Source of the DNA: Streptomyces sp. NBC_00094
GTDB lineage: Bacteria > Actinomycetota > Actinomycetes > Streptomycetales > Streptomycetaceae
Direction: 5' to 3'
DNA: 64,000 nt
Assembly (NCBI RefSeq): GCF_026343125.1
Contig: NZ_JAPEMB010000001.1
Coordinates: forward strand, 5,275,501 to 5,339,500
Part shown: piece by piece, positions 7,618 through 16,192 of the stretch
How positions within the stretch are numbered: position 1 is the first letter of the stretch
Layout of the letters: every line of letters starts with the position of its first letter
Notes under the pieces: generated by a model
The model's database searches: none
What the model saw: only the letters and a program-made list of their open reading frames with translations
What the model was told of the DNA's origin: nothing
Translations under genes and position numbers: made by a program

Positions 7618-9519
7618 ATGCCCACGCGCCACGACATCCGTAACGTCGCCATCGTCGCCCACGTCGACCATGGCAAGACGACCATCGTCGACGCCATGCT
7701 CAAGCAGGCCGGTGCCTTCGCCGCCCACCAGCAGCTCGACGACCGCATGATGGACTCGAACGACCTGGAACGTGAGAAGGGCATCACGATCCTCGCCAAG
7801 AACACGGCGGTGAAGTATCACCCCAAGGACGGCGGGGCCCCGATCACGATCAACATCATCGACACCCCCGGCCACGCCGACTTCGGTGGCGAGGTCGAGC
7901 GCGGTCTGTCGATGGTGGACGCGGTCGTCCTCCTCGTGGACGCCTCCGAGGGTCCGCTCCCGCAGACCCGCTTCGTGCTGCGCAAGGCCCTCCAGCAGCG
8001 CAAGCCCGTCATCCTCTGCATCAACAAGACGGACCGCCCGGACTCCCGGATCGACGAGGTCGTCAACGAGACCTACGACCTCTTCCTGGACCTGGACGCC
8101 GACGAGGACCAGATCGAGTTCCCGATCGTCTACGCCTGCGGCCGTGACGGCATCGCCTCGCTGACCAAGCCGGAGAACGGCACCGTTCCCGCGGACAGCG
8201 ACAGCCTGGAGCCGTTCTTCTCCGCCATCCTGGAGCACGTCCCGGCCCCGGTGTACGACGAGGAGGCCCCGCTCCAGGCCCACGTCACCAACCTGGACGC
8301 CGACAACTTCCTCGGCCGCATCGCGCTCCTCCGCGTCGAGCAGGGCGAGCTGCGCAAGGGCCAGACGGTCGCGTGGATCAAGCGGGACGGCACGATCTCC
8401 AACGTCCGCATCACCGAGCTGATGATGACCGAGGCGCTCACCCGCAAGCCCGCCGAGGTCGCCGGCCCCGGTGACATCTGCGCCGTCGCCGGTATCCCCG
8501 ACATCATGATCGGCGAGACCCTGGCGGACCCGGAGAACCCGATCGCGCTGCCGCTGATCACGGTCGACCAGCCGGCCATCTCCATGACCATCGGTACGAA
8601 CACCTCGCCGCTCGTCGGCCGTGGTGGCACCGGCAAGGGCGCGGAGGCCAAGTCCGCGGTCAAGCAGCGCAAGGTCACCGCCCGCCAGGTCAAGGACCGT
8701 CTGGACCGCGAGCTGATCGGTAACGTCTCGCTCCGCGTCCTCGACACCGAGCGCCCCGACGCCTGGGAGGTCCAGGGCCGTGGTGAGCTCGCGCTCGCCA
8801 TCCTGGTCGAGCAGATGCGCCGCGAGGGCTTCGAGCTCACCATCGGCAAGCCGCAGGTCGTCACCAAGGAGGTCGACGGCAAGACGCACGAGCCCGTCGA
8901 GCGCCTCACGGTCGACGTGCCCGAGGAGCACATGGGCGCCGTCACGCAGCTCATGGGTGTCCGCAAGGGCCGCATGGACAACATGTCGAACCACGGCTCC
9001 GGCTGGGTCCGCATGGAGTTCGTCGTTCCGTCCCGTGGCCTCATCGGCTTCCGTACGGAGTTCCTGACCAACACCCGTGGTACGGGCATCGCCCACTCGA
9101 TCCACGAGGGCCACGAGCCGTGGTTCGGCACGCTGACGACCCGTAACAACGGTTCGCTGGTCGCCGACCGCGCCGGTGCCGTCACCGCCTTCGCGATGAC
9201 GAACCTCCAGGAGCGCGGCGTCCTGTTCACCGACCCCGGCACCGAGGTGTACGAGGGCATGATCGTCGGCGAGAACTCCCGCTCCGACGACATGGACGTG
9301 AACATCACCAAGGAGAAGAAGCTCACCAACATGCGCTCCGCCTCCGCCGACTCCTTCGAGGCGATCGTCCCGCCGCGGAAGCTCTCCCTGGAGCAGTCCC
9401 TGGAGTTCTGCCGCGACGACGAGTGCGTCGAGGTCACCCCGGAGGCCGTGCGTATCCGCAAGGTCGTCCTGGACCAGAACCAGCGTGGCCGCACCGCCTC
9501 CCGCGCCAAGAACAACTGA
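7618..9519 (+). CDS. typA: Translational GTPase TypA/BipA
   Basis: A 633-residue ribosome-associated GTPase of the EF-G/LepA superfamily. GTPase motifs are G1 AHVDHGKTT, the switch I Thr in GITI, G3 DTPGHADF and G4 NKTD. These are followed by the beta-barrel domain II, the EF-G-like domains III and V, and the BipA-specific C-terminus (GRTASRAKNN end). Length fits the family, about 610-640. The start at 7618 gives the typical MPTRHDIRNVAIVAH N-terminus with a weak GAGAAG ribosome site; longer frames upstream lack conserved sequence. BipA proteins assist 50S assembly and stress adaptation. Confidence 0.96.
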   Translation: MPTRHDIRNVAIVAHVDHGKTTIVDAMLKQAGAFAAHQQLDDRMMDSNDLEREKGITILAKNTAVKYHPKDGGAPITINIIDTPGHADFGGEVERGLSMVDAVVLLVDASEGPLPQTRFVLRKALQQRKPVILCINKTDRPDSRIDEVVNETYDLFLDLDADEDQIEFPIVYACGRDGIASLTKPENGTVPADSDSLEPFFSAILEHVPAPVYDEEAPLQAHVTNLDADNFLGRIALLRVEQGELRKGQTVAWIKRDGTISNVRITELMMTEALTRKPAEVAGPGDICAVAGIPDIMIGETLADPENPIALPLITVDQPAISMTIGTNTSPLVGRGGTGKGAEAKSAVKQRKVTARQVKDRLDRELIGNVSLRVLDTERPDAWEVQGRGELALAILVEQMRREGFELTIGKPQVVTKEVDGKTHEPVERLTVDVPEEHMGAVTQLMGVRKGRMDNMSNHGSGWVRMEFVVPSRGLIGFRTEFLTNTRGTGIAHSIHEGHEPWFGTLTTRNNGSLVADRAGAVTAFAMTNLQERGVLFTDPGTEVYEGMIVGENSRSDDMDVNITKEKKLTNMRSASADSFEAIVPPRKLSLEQSLEFCRDDECVEVTPEAVRIRKVVLDQNQRGRTASRAKNN

Positions 9520-9597
9520 CGCGCGCCGACTGACGAGCGCCGAGTGACGTCGGGTTTCCCCGAAGTCGTCGCTCGGTGATCAAGGCCCCGCTAGTGT

Positions 9598-9633
9598 GAC
9601 CGAGCCCCGCCGAAGCTTCGGCGGGGCTCGGTC
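9598..9633 (+). terminator. typA terminator, 36-bp perfect palindrome
   Basis: GACCGAGCCCCGCCGAAG is followed at once by its exact complement, giving an 18-bp stem 79 bp after typA. It lies between typA and the long leader region of the first peptide transporter and can act in either direction. Confidence 0.8.
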
Positions 9634-9660
9634 GCGTCCGGGTGCCGGGCTTCCGGCCGA

Positions 9661-9830
9661 TGTGGGGTCCGTGTGGCGTCCGGTGTGACGTTCCCGTGGC
9701 GTCGGTGTGGCGTCCGGTGTGGCGTTCCCGTGGCGTCCGGTGTGACGTTCGCGTGACGCCCGTGTGACGTCCGACCTGACGTCCCGTATGGTGCCCGGTG
9801 TGACGTCCGACACTCCGTCAGGTGAACGTG
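9661..9830. repeat. Degenerate tandem repeats in the typA-transporter gap
   Basis: About a dozen units of 11-12 bp with the core GTGTGRCGTCCG or GTGGCGTTCCC follow one another, close to one helical turn each. The frames through the region are not convincing coding sequence. They occupy the first half of the 668-bp gene-free gap between typA and the next gene; the second half (9840-10187) is less GC-rich and should hold the transporter promoter. Confidence 0.7.
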
Positions 9831-10092
9831 GCCGGCGAGTCCTCCGTCAAGTCGAATACGACAGCCCGACGTCCGGATACCGGGCATCGCTCTCCGGAAC
9901 GTGTATTAACAGTCCGTTTCGGGGGTGTCTGTCTGGACTCACTTTGTCCGGATTTCGGTATCTCGGGCGCCGGTGATGTTGTCAAAACGAGACCGCTTAA
10001 GTGTGGTTTACAGCCCGGACGTACTTAATAGTTGGCTCCATTGAGCTCGGGTCAATGGGTCACGCACTGTGGGGAGTGCCGACTCGCGAGCA

Positions 10093-10147
10093 CACTCGGG
10101 GTACGTGAGTGAAACGCCGTCAGGGGTGTCGGCGACACTCGGGATAC
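10093..10147 (+). promoter_or_regulatory. Paired direct repeats upstream of the first peptide transporter
   Basis: CACTCGGGGTAC at 10093-10104 and CACTCGGGATAC at 10136-10147 match at 11 of 12 bases and are spaced 43 bp start to start, about four helical turns. They sit 41-95 bp before the start codon at 10188, where a regulator could act on promoter or leader. Confidence 0.4.
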
Positions 10148-10187
10148 CTCTCTTGTAGTGACAAAGTGGACTCATGAGGAGGAACCC

Positions 10188-11825
10188 ATGCGCGGTGCCA
10201 AGAGCGCCAAGTGGGTAACGGGCGCGATCATCGTCGCCCTGGCTGCGACCGCCTGTGGCGGGGGTAAGGACGACAACGCCGGCGGTGCCGGTGCCGTGGA
10301 CCCGAACGGGATCTTCACCACGGACCTCGGCGAGCCGGAGAAGCTTCTTTACACCGGCGACACGATGGAGTCGAACGGCGCCGGCGTGATGAAGGCCGTC
10401 TACTCGAACCTCGTCGGCTACAAGGCCGATGGTTCGCTGGAGATGCTCAACGCCGAGTCGCTCACCACGACGGACTCGAAGAAGTGGACCGTCAAGCTGA
10501 AGGCCGGCTGGACCTTCCACGACGGCACCCCGGTGACCTCGAAGTCCTACGTGGACGCGTGGAACTGGAACGCGAGCCTCAAGAACGCCATGGGTCTCTC
10601 CTCGTGGTTCTCCGACATCGTCGGTTACGACAAGGTGCACCCGGACGCCGAAGGCGCCAAGCAGACCGCCGAGACGCTGGCCGGTCTGAAGGTCGTCGAC
10701 GACACCACCTTCACCATCGAGCTGACCCAGCCGGTTCCGTACTTCGGCCACAAGCTCGCGTACACGCCGTTCGCGCCGCTCGCCGCGTCCTTCTACGCGA
10801 ACCCGAAGGCCGCCGCCGAGAAGCCGGTCGGCAACGGTCCCTACAAGTTCAAGAGCTGGGACCACAAGAAGCAGATCGAGATCGTTCGCTTCGACGCCTA
10901 CAAGGGCCCGAACAAGGCGAAGAACGGTGGTGTGATCTTCAAGAACTACACCACCCTCGAGACCGCGTACGAGGACCTGAAGTCGGGCAACCTCGACGTC
11001 ATCCGCCAGATCGGTCCGAAGGACCTCCCGGTCTACCACGACGACCTGGGCGACCGCGCCGTCGACGCCGACCACGCCGCCATCCAGTCCATCGGTGTCG
11101 CGTTCTACGCGGAGCAGTGGAAGAAGCCCAAGAAGGTCGACGTTCGCGTCATCCAGGGCCTCTCGATGGCGATCGACCGCGCCACCATCACGAAGACGGT
11201 GCTCCAGGGCACCCGTGAGCCGGCGACCGGTTGGGTCCCCAAGGGCATCCTGGGCTACCAGGAGAACGCCGCGGGCGACGTCACCAAGTACGACCCGGCC
11301 AAGGCCAAGGACCTGATCAAGGCCGGCGGCGGCGTCCCCGGTAACAAGATCTTCATCCAGTTCAACGCCGATGGTGGCCACAAGGAATGGGTCGACGCTG
11401 TCTGCAACAGCATCACCCAGGCCACCAGCGTCGCGTGTGTCGGCGACAGCAAGACCGACTTCCAGGCGGACCTCACGGCCCGCAAGGAGAAGCAGGTCAA
11501 GTCCCTGTACCGGTCCGCCTGGTCGCTCGACTACCCGGTGAACTCGAACTTCATCAAGGACCTGTTCCACACCAACGCGGCCGGCAACCAGGGCGACTTC
11601 TCCGTCAAGGAGCTGGACGCGAAGATCGAGGCCGCGGACTCCGCCGCCTCGCTGGAGCAGTCGGTGAAGCAGTACCAGGCCGTTGAGAAGGAACTGGTCA
11701 AGTACATGCCGTCGATCCCGCTCTGGTACTACAAGGTCAACGCGGGCTACTCGGAGAAGGTCTCCGGCGTGACGTACGGCCAGGACGGCGACCCGATCCT
11801 GGACACCGTCGAGGTCAAGAAGTAA
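10188..11825 (+). CDS. Oligopeptide-binding lipoprotein, first BldK/Opp-type transporter
   Basis: A 545-residue extracytoplasmic solute-binding protein of family 5 (DppA/OppA type). The N-terminus is basic and hydrophobic and ends in ALAATACGGG, a lipobox, so the mature protein should be anchored by lipidated Cys. Family motifs include WTFHDGTPVTSKSYVDAWNW, PVGNGPYKF and a C-terminal IPLWYYK. The start at 10188 has AGGAGG five bases upstream. The next four genes complete the ABC importer. In S. coelicolor the bldK transporter lies next to a typA homologue, so this is the positional match; the gene order I recall there (permease before lipoprotein) differs, so I give no bldK letter. Confidence 0.9.
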   Translation: MRGAKSAKWVTGAIIVALAATACGGGKDDNAGGAGAVDPNGIFTTDLGEPEKLLYTGDTMESNGAGVMKAVYSNLVGYKADGSLEMLNAESLTTTDSKKWTVKLKAGWTFHDGTPVTSKSYVDAWNWNASLKNAMGLSSWFSDIVGYDKVHPDAEGAKQTAETLAGLKVVDDTTFTIELTQPVPYFGHKLAYTPFAPLAASFYANPKAAAEKPVGNGPYKFKSWDHKKQIEIVRFDAYKGPNKAKNGGVIFKNYTTLETAYEDLKSGNLDVIRQIGPKDLPVYHDDLGDRAVDADHAAIQSIGVAFYAEQWKKPKKVDVRVIQGLSMAIDRATITKTVLQGTREPATGWVPKGILGYQENAAGDVTKYDPAKAKDLIKAGGGVPGNKIFIQFNADGGHKEWVDAVCNSITQATSVACVGDSKTDFQADLTARKEKQVKSLYRSAWSLDYPVNSNFIKDLFHTNAAGNQGDFSVKELDAKIEAADSAASLEQSVKQYQAVEKELVKYMPSIPLWYYKVNAGYSEKVSGVTYGQDGDPILDTVEVKK

Positions 11826-11998
11826 TCACCCAAGCGTAGTCCGCACGCCGTCTCGGGACTGACGGAACGTCAGTCCCGTCTCGGTGCCTTACGCAGCGGC
11901 CGGGGGGCCCTTCCACGACATCGCCATGCTCGATATCCGGGCATGCGGTGCGGGGGAGGGCCCGTCGGTTGCCGCTGTCACATCTCAACGGAGGCATG

Positions 11999-12931
11999 AT
12001 GGGGCGTTATGTCGCACGACGACTGCTCCAGATGATCCCGGTATTCCTCGGGACGACCCTGCTGATCTTCCTCATGGTGCACAGCCTGCCCGGTGACCCC
12101 GTGCTGGCGATGTTCGGCGACAAGGGCGCCGACCCGGCGACCATCGCCGCGAAGCGCCATGAACTGGGTCTCGACAAGCCGGAATGGCAGCAATACCTGC
12201 TCTATATGCGGGACATGCTCCTGCACGCGGACTTCGGCACCCAGATCCGCAACGGACTTCCGGTCACCGAGGTGCTGGGCGACGCGTTCCCCATCACCCT
12301 CCAGCTGGCCGCCCTGGCGTTCGCCATCGAGCTGATCTTCGGTATCGGCCTTGGCATCATCGGCGGTCTGCGCGCCGGCCGTATGGCCGACAACATGATC
12401 CTGGTCTTCACCCTGCTGATCATCTCGATCCCGGTGTTCGTCCTCGGCTTCATCATCAAGATGGTCTTCGCCTTCAACCTGGGCTGGATCAAGCCGAACG
12501 TCAGCCCCGTCCCCGCGTGGGACGAGCTGATCGCGCCGGCCATCGTGCTCGGTGGTCTCTCCCTCGCGTACGTGGCGCGTCTGACCCGTACGTCCATGGC
12601 GGAGAACCTGCGCGCCGACTACATGCGTACGGCCGTCGCCAAGGGCCTCCCGCGGCGCCGCGTCATCGGCGTCCACCTGATGCGCAACTCGATGATCCCC
12701 GTGATCACCTTCCTCGGCACCGACATCGGTGCGCTCATGGGCGGTGCGATCGTCACCGAGTCGATCTTCAACATCAAGGGTGTCGGTGGTGTCATCGCCG
12801 AGTCGATCTCCCGTCGTGAAGGCGCAACCCTGGTCGGCCTCGTCACCATCCTGGTGATCGTCTACCTCGTCACCAGCCTGCTCATCGACCTGCTGTACGC
12901 GGTCCTGGACCCGAGGATCCGGTATGCCTGA
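11999..12931 (+). CDS. Oligopeptide ABC transporter permease (DppB/OppB type)
   Basis: A 310-residue inner-membrane permease starting MGRYVARRLLQMIPVF, the usual OppB N-terminus, with about six membrane segments. The EAA-like loop that contacts the ATPase is DYMRTAVAKGLPRRRV. The ATG at 11999 is preferred over the adjacent ATG at 11996 because GGAGG sits four bases ahead of it and the paralogue at 19036 also begins MGRYV. It follows the binding-protein gene by 173 bp and overlaps the next permease by 8 bp. Confidence 0.93.
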   Translation: MGRYVARRLLQMIPVFLGTTLLIFLMVHSLPGDPVLAMFGDKGADPATIAAKRHELGLDKPEWQQYLLYMRDMLLHADFGTQIRNGLPVTEVLGDAFPITLQLAALAFAIELIFGIGLGIIGGLRAGRMADNMILVFTLLIISIPVFVLGFIIKMVFAFNLGWIKPNVSPVPAWDELIAPAIVLGGLSLAYVARLTRTSMAENLRADYMRTAVAKGLPRRRVIGVHLMRNSMIPVITFLGTDIGALMGGAIVTESIFNIKGVGGVIAESISRREGATLVGLVTILVIVYLVTSLLIDLLYAVLDPRIRYA

Positions 12932-13877
12932 CGTGACCAAGACCGCTGCCGCAGTGGAGGAGGCCGTCGCCACCCCCTCGGTGGACGCGCCCGCTCCCGC
13001 GGCGCAGCAGGAGAAGGCCCGCAGCCTCTGGGGCGACGCCTGGGCCGACCTCCGCCGCAACCCGTACTTCATCGTCTCGTCGGTGCTGATCTCGGTCCTG
13101 CTGCTGATCTCGGCGTGGCCGACCCTCTTCACCAGCGCGTCCCCGACCGTCGGTGACCTGGTCCACCACTTCCTGAGCAAGCCCGAGCTGGGCAGCATAG
13201 GTTCGCCGGACTGGCTGGGCTACGACCAGCAGGGCCGCTCCGTCTACGCCCGACTGATCCACGGCACCCGTGCCTCGATCATCGTCGGCGTCTGCGTCAC
13301 CGCGATCGTCACCGTCCTCGGCGGCATCATGGGCATGATCTCCGGCTACTTCGGCGGCAAGATCGACGCGGTCCTCTCCCGGGTCACCGACATCTTCTTC
13401 GGTATCCCCTTCCTGCTCGGCGCCATGGTCGTCCTGCAGGCGTTCGTCGAGCGGACCGTCTGGGTCGTCGTCTTCGCCCTCGCGTTCCTCGGCTGGACCC
13501 AGATCACCCGCGTCATGCGCGGTTCCGTGATCACGGTCAAGCAGGCCGACTACGTCCACGCGGCCAAGGCCCTCGGCGCGGGTACGACCCGGATCCTCTT
13601 CCGGCACATCCTGCCCAACGCCATGGCCCCCGTGATCGTCGTCGCGACCATCGCGCTTGGCGGCTACATCTCGGCCGAGGCCACCCTGTCCTACCTCGGT
13701 CTGGGCCTCGCCGCCCCGACCGTCTCGTGGGGTGTGGACATCTCCGCGGGTGTCGCCCAGATCCGAGTGGCCCCGCACGTCCTGCTCTGGCCCTCGATCA
13801 TGCTGAGCATCACCGTTCTGGCGTTCATCATGCTCGGCGAAGCCGTCCGCAACGCCCTCGACCCCAAGCTGCGCTGA
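12924..13877 (+). CDS. Oligopeptide ABC transporter permease (DppC/OppC type)
   Basis: A 317-residue permease with a roughly 45-residue cytoplasmic N-terminal extension rich in Ala, Val and Pro, then the OppC_N segment (RSLWGDAWADLRRNPYF) and the transport domain. The EAA-like loop is DYVHAAKALGAGTTRILFRHILPN. The ATG at 12924 overlaps the upstream stop by 8 bp, implying coupled translation with its heterodimer partner. The C-terminus ALDPKLR is shared with the second transporter. Confidence 0.93.
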   Translation: MPDVTKTAAAVEEAVATPSVDAPAPAAQQEKARSLWGDAWADLRRNPYFIVSSVLISVLLLISAWPTLFTSASPTVGDLVHHFLSKPELGSIGSPDWLGYDQQGRSVYARLIHGTRASIIVGVCVTAIVTVLGGIMGMISGYFGGKIDAVLSRVTDIFFGIPFLLGAMVVLQAFVERTVWVVVFALAFLGWTQITRVMRGSVITVKQADYVHAAKALGAGTTRILFRHILPNAMAPVIVVATIALGGYISAEATLSYLGLGLAAPTVSWGVDISAGVAQIRVAPHVLLWPSIMLSITVLAFIMLGEAVRNALDPKLR

Positions 13878-13891
13878 GGAGGGCGTAAAAG

Positions 13892-14950
13892 ATGAGCATC
13901 ATCGACAAGACCGCGGCCGTCCCCGCGCCGCGCGACGGAGCCGACTTCAACGGTCCGCTGCTCGAAGTACGTGACCTGCACGTCGAGTTCCACACCCGTG
14001 ACGGTGTGGCCAAGGCGGTCAACGGTGTCAACTACTCGGTGAACGCCGGCGAGACCCTCGCCGTCCTCGGCGAGTCCGGCTCCGGCAAGTCCGTCACCGC
14101 GCAGGCCATCATGGGCATCCTCGACATGCCGCCGGGCAAGATCCCGCAGGGCGAGATCCTGTTCCGCGGCGAGGACATGCTGAAGATGTCCGAGGAGGAG
14201 CGCCGCAAGATCCGCGGCCGGAAGATCGCCATGATCTTCCAGGACGCGCTGTCCTCCCTCAACCCGGTCCTGACCGTCGGCTACCAGCTCGGCGAGATGT
14301 ACCGCGTGCACCACGGCATGTCCAAGAAGGACGCCAAGGTCAAGGCCATCGAGCTGATGGACAAGGTCAAGATCCCCGCCGCCAAGGCGCGGATCTCCGA
14401 CTACCCCCACCAGTTCTCCGGCGGTATGCGCCAGCGCATCATGATCGCCATGGCGCTCGCCCTGGAGCCGGACCTGATCATCGCCGACGAGCCGACCACG
14501 GCTCTCGACGTGACCGTCCAGGCCCAGGTCATGGACCTCCTCGCGGAGCTCCAGCAGGAATACAACATGGGTCTGATCCTGATCACCCACGACCTCGGCG
14601 TCGTCGCCGACGTCGCGGACAAGATCGCCGTGATGTACGCCGGCCGGATCGTCGAGCAGGCTCCGGTGCACGAGCTGTACGGCCGCCCCGCGCACCCGTA
14701 CACCCGTGGCCTCCTGGACTCGATCCCGCGTCTGGACCAGAAGGGCCAGGAGCTCTACGCGATCAAGGGCCTGCCGCCCAACCTGCTCCGCGTGCCGAGC
14801 GGTTGCGCCTTCAACCCGCGCTGCCCGAAGGCCGACGACATCTGCCGTACGGAGATCCCGGCCCTGGCGCCGGTCACCGAGCAGGACGGCTCGGATCTCC
14901 CGGGCCGTAAGAGCGCCTGCCACTTCTGGAAGGAGACGATCCATGGCTGA
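13892..14950 (+). CDS. Oligopeptide ABC transporter ATP-binding protein (OppD type)
   Basis: A 352-residue ATPase. Walker A is GESGSGKS, the signature is FSGGMRQR, Walker B is LIIADEPTTALDV and the switch His lies in ITHDLGVVADV. The C-terminal oligo_HPY extension contains CAFNPRCPKADDIC, whose Cys residues suggest the iron-sulfur or zinc site described for OppD proteins. GAGGAGG precedes the ATG at 13892. It overlaps the second ATPase by 8 bp. Confidence 0.94.
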   Translation: MSIIDKTAAVPAPRDGADFNGPLLEVRDLHVEFHTRDGVAKAVNGVNYSVNAGETLAVLGESGSGKSVTAQAIMGILDMPPGKIPQGEILFRGEDMLKMSEEERRKIRGRKIAMIFQDALSSLNPVLTVGYQLGEMYRVHHGMSKKDAKVKAIELMDKVKIPAAKARISDYPHQFSGGMRQRIMIAMALALEPDLIIADEPTTALDVTVQAQVMDLLAELQQEYNMGLILITHDLGVVADVADKIAVMYAGRIVEQAPVHELYGRPAHPYTRGLLDSIPRLDQKGQELYAIKGLPPNLLRVPSGCAFNPRCPKADDICRTEIPALAPVTEQDGSDLPGRKSACHFWKETIHG

Positions 14951-16028
14951 CCTCAGCAACAACGACGAGGCCGTGGCCGCCTTCGAGGCCCCCGCGGGCC
15001 GCGGCGAGCCGATCCTCCAGGTGCGCAACCTGAAGAAGCACTTCCCGCTGACGCAGGGCATCCTCTTCAAGAAGCAGGTCGGCGCGGTCAAGGCCGTGGA
15101 CGGGGTCTCCTTCGACCTCTACCAGGGCGAGACCCTCGGCATCGTGGGCGAGTCCGGCTGTGGCAAGTCCACGGTCGCCAAGCTCCTGATGAACCTGGAG
15201 CGGGCCACCGCCGGCGAGGTCTTCTACAAGGGCCAGGACATCACCAAGCTGTCCGGGCGCGCGCTGAAGGTCGTCCGCCGCAACATCCAGATGGTGTTCC
15301 AGGACCCGTACACCTCGCTCAACCCGCGGATGACGGTCGGCGACATCATCGGCGAGCCCTTCGACATCCACCCCGAGGTGGCTCCGAAGGGTGACCGACG
15401 CGCCAAGGTGCAGGAGCTCCTCGATGTCGTCGGTCTGAACCCCGAGTACATCAACCGGTACCCGCACCAGTTCTCCGGCGGTCAGCGCCAGCGCATCGGC
15501 ATCGCCCGAGGCCTCGCGCTCAACCCGGAGATCATCATCTGCGACGAGCCGGTCTCGGCCCTGGACGTCTCCGTCCAGGCGCAGGTCATCAACCTGATGG
15601 GGAAGCTCCAGGACGAGTTCAACCTCTCCTACCTCTTCATCGCGCACGACCTGTCGATCGTCCGGCACATCTCGGACCGCGTCGGCGTCATGTACCTCGG
15701 CAAGATGGCCGAGATCGGTACGGACGAGCAGATCTACGAGCACCCGACGCACCCGTACACGCAGGCGCTGCTCTCCGCGGTGCCGGTGCCGGACCCGCAG
15801 GCCCGCGCCAACCGCGAGCGGATCATCCTCACCGGTGACGTCCCCTCGCCGGCGAACCCGCCGTCGGGCTGCAGCTTCCGCACCCGTTGCTGGAAGGCGC
15901 AGGAGAAGTGCTCCCAGGAGGCTCCGATCCTCGCGATCCCGGAGCGCTTCAAGGGCCAGGACACCCCGGCCGCCCACTTCTCGGCGTGCCACTTCGCCGA
16001 GGAGAAGCAGGTCGTCCCGGTGCACTGA
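14943..16028 (+). CDS. Oligopeptide ABC transporter ATP-binding protein (OppF type)
   Basis: A 361-residue ATPase partner of the upstream OppD-type protein. It begins with the OppF-type HFPLTQGILFKKQVG insertion, then Walker A GESGCGKS, signature FSGGQRQR, Walker B IIICDEPVSALDV and a Cys-containing CSFRTRCWKAQEKC tail. It ends EEKQVVPVH. The same VVP-type ending is expanded into repeats in the paralogue at 21923. It is the last gene of the first transporter operon; a strong hairpin follows. Confidence 0.94.
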   Translation: MADLSNNDEAVAAFEAPAGRGEPILQVRNLKKHFPLTQGILFKKQVGAVKAVDGVSFDLYQGETLGIVGESGCGKSTVAKLLMNLERATAGEVFYKGQDITKLSGRALKVVRRNIQMVFQDPYTSLNPRMTVGDIIGEPFDIHPEVAPKGDRRAKVQELLDVVGLNPEYINRYPHQFSGGQRQRIGIARGLALNPEIIICDEPVSALDVSVQAQVINLMGKLQDEFNLSYLFIAHDLSIVRHISDRVGVMYLGKMAEIGTDEQIYEHPTHPYTQALLSAVPVPDPQARANRERIILTGDVPSPANPPSGCSFRTRCWKAQEKCSQEAPILAIPERFKGQDTPAAHFSACHFAEEKQVVPVH

Positions 16029-16045
16029 CGCACCGTCCGACGCAC

Positions 16046-16087
16046 ACGGCCGGTCCCCGGCGCCATCAGGCGCCGGGGACCGGCCGT
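16046..16087 (+). terminator. Terminator of the first peptide-transporter operon
   Basis: A perfect 19-bp stem (ACGGCCGGTCCCCGGCGCC and its complement) with the loop ATCA, 18 bp after the stop at 16028 and followed by TCCCG. It should insulate the first operon from the second. Confidence 0.88.
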
Positions 16088-16157
16088 TCCCGTACCCTCG
16101 TCCCCCCTTCGGGTGCCGACAACATGCATGCCTCCTGTTTCCGGGTCATATTGGGCT

Positions 16158-16172
16158 CTAAGTCACACTTAG
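16158..16172 (+). promoter_or_regulatory. 15-bp palindrome before the second peptide transporter
   Basis: CTAAGT-CAC-ACTTAG is a perfect inverted repeat with 6-bp arms, 21 bp before the start codon at 16193, just upstream of its GGGAGG ribosome site. The first transporter's upstream region also has TAAGTGTG (9998-10005) and an inverted ACTTAA (10023-10028). It may be a repressor operator or a leader hairpin. Confidence 0.45.
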
Positions 16173-16192
16173 GGACATATGGGAGGCACTCC

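Noticed and set aside
9580..9976. Short frames through the tandem repeat region after typA
   Set aside because: Translations are repetitive, lack ribosome sites and change frame with the repeat; more likely non-coding.
9979..10007. TTGTCA with TGTGGT as the promoter of the first transporter
   Set aside because: The spacing is 17 bp but the -10 match is poor; the site is reported only as part of the motif comparison.
10188..16028. Direct naming of the first transporter genes as bldKA to bldKE
   Set aside because: Position next to typA fits, but the gene order recalled for S. coelicolor is different and a neighbouring paralogous operon exists, so one-to-one orthology cannot be decided from this sequence alone.
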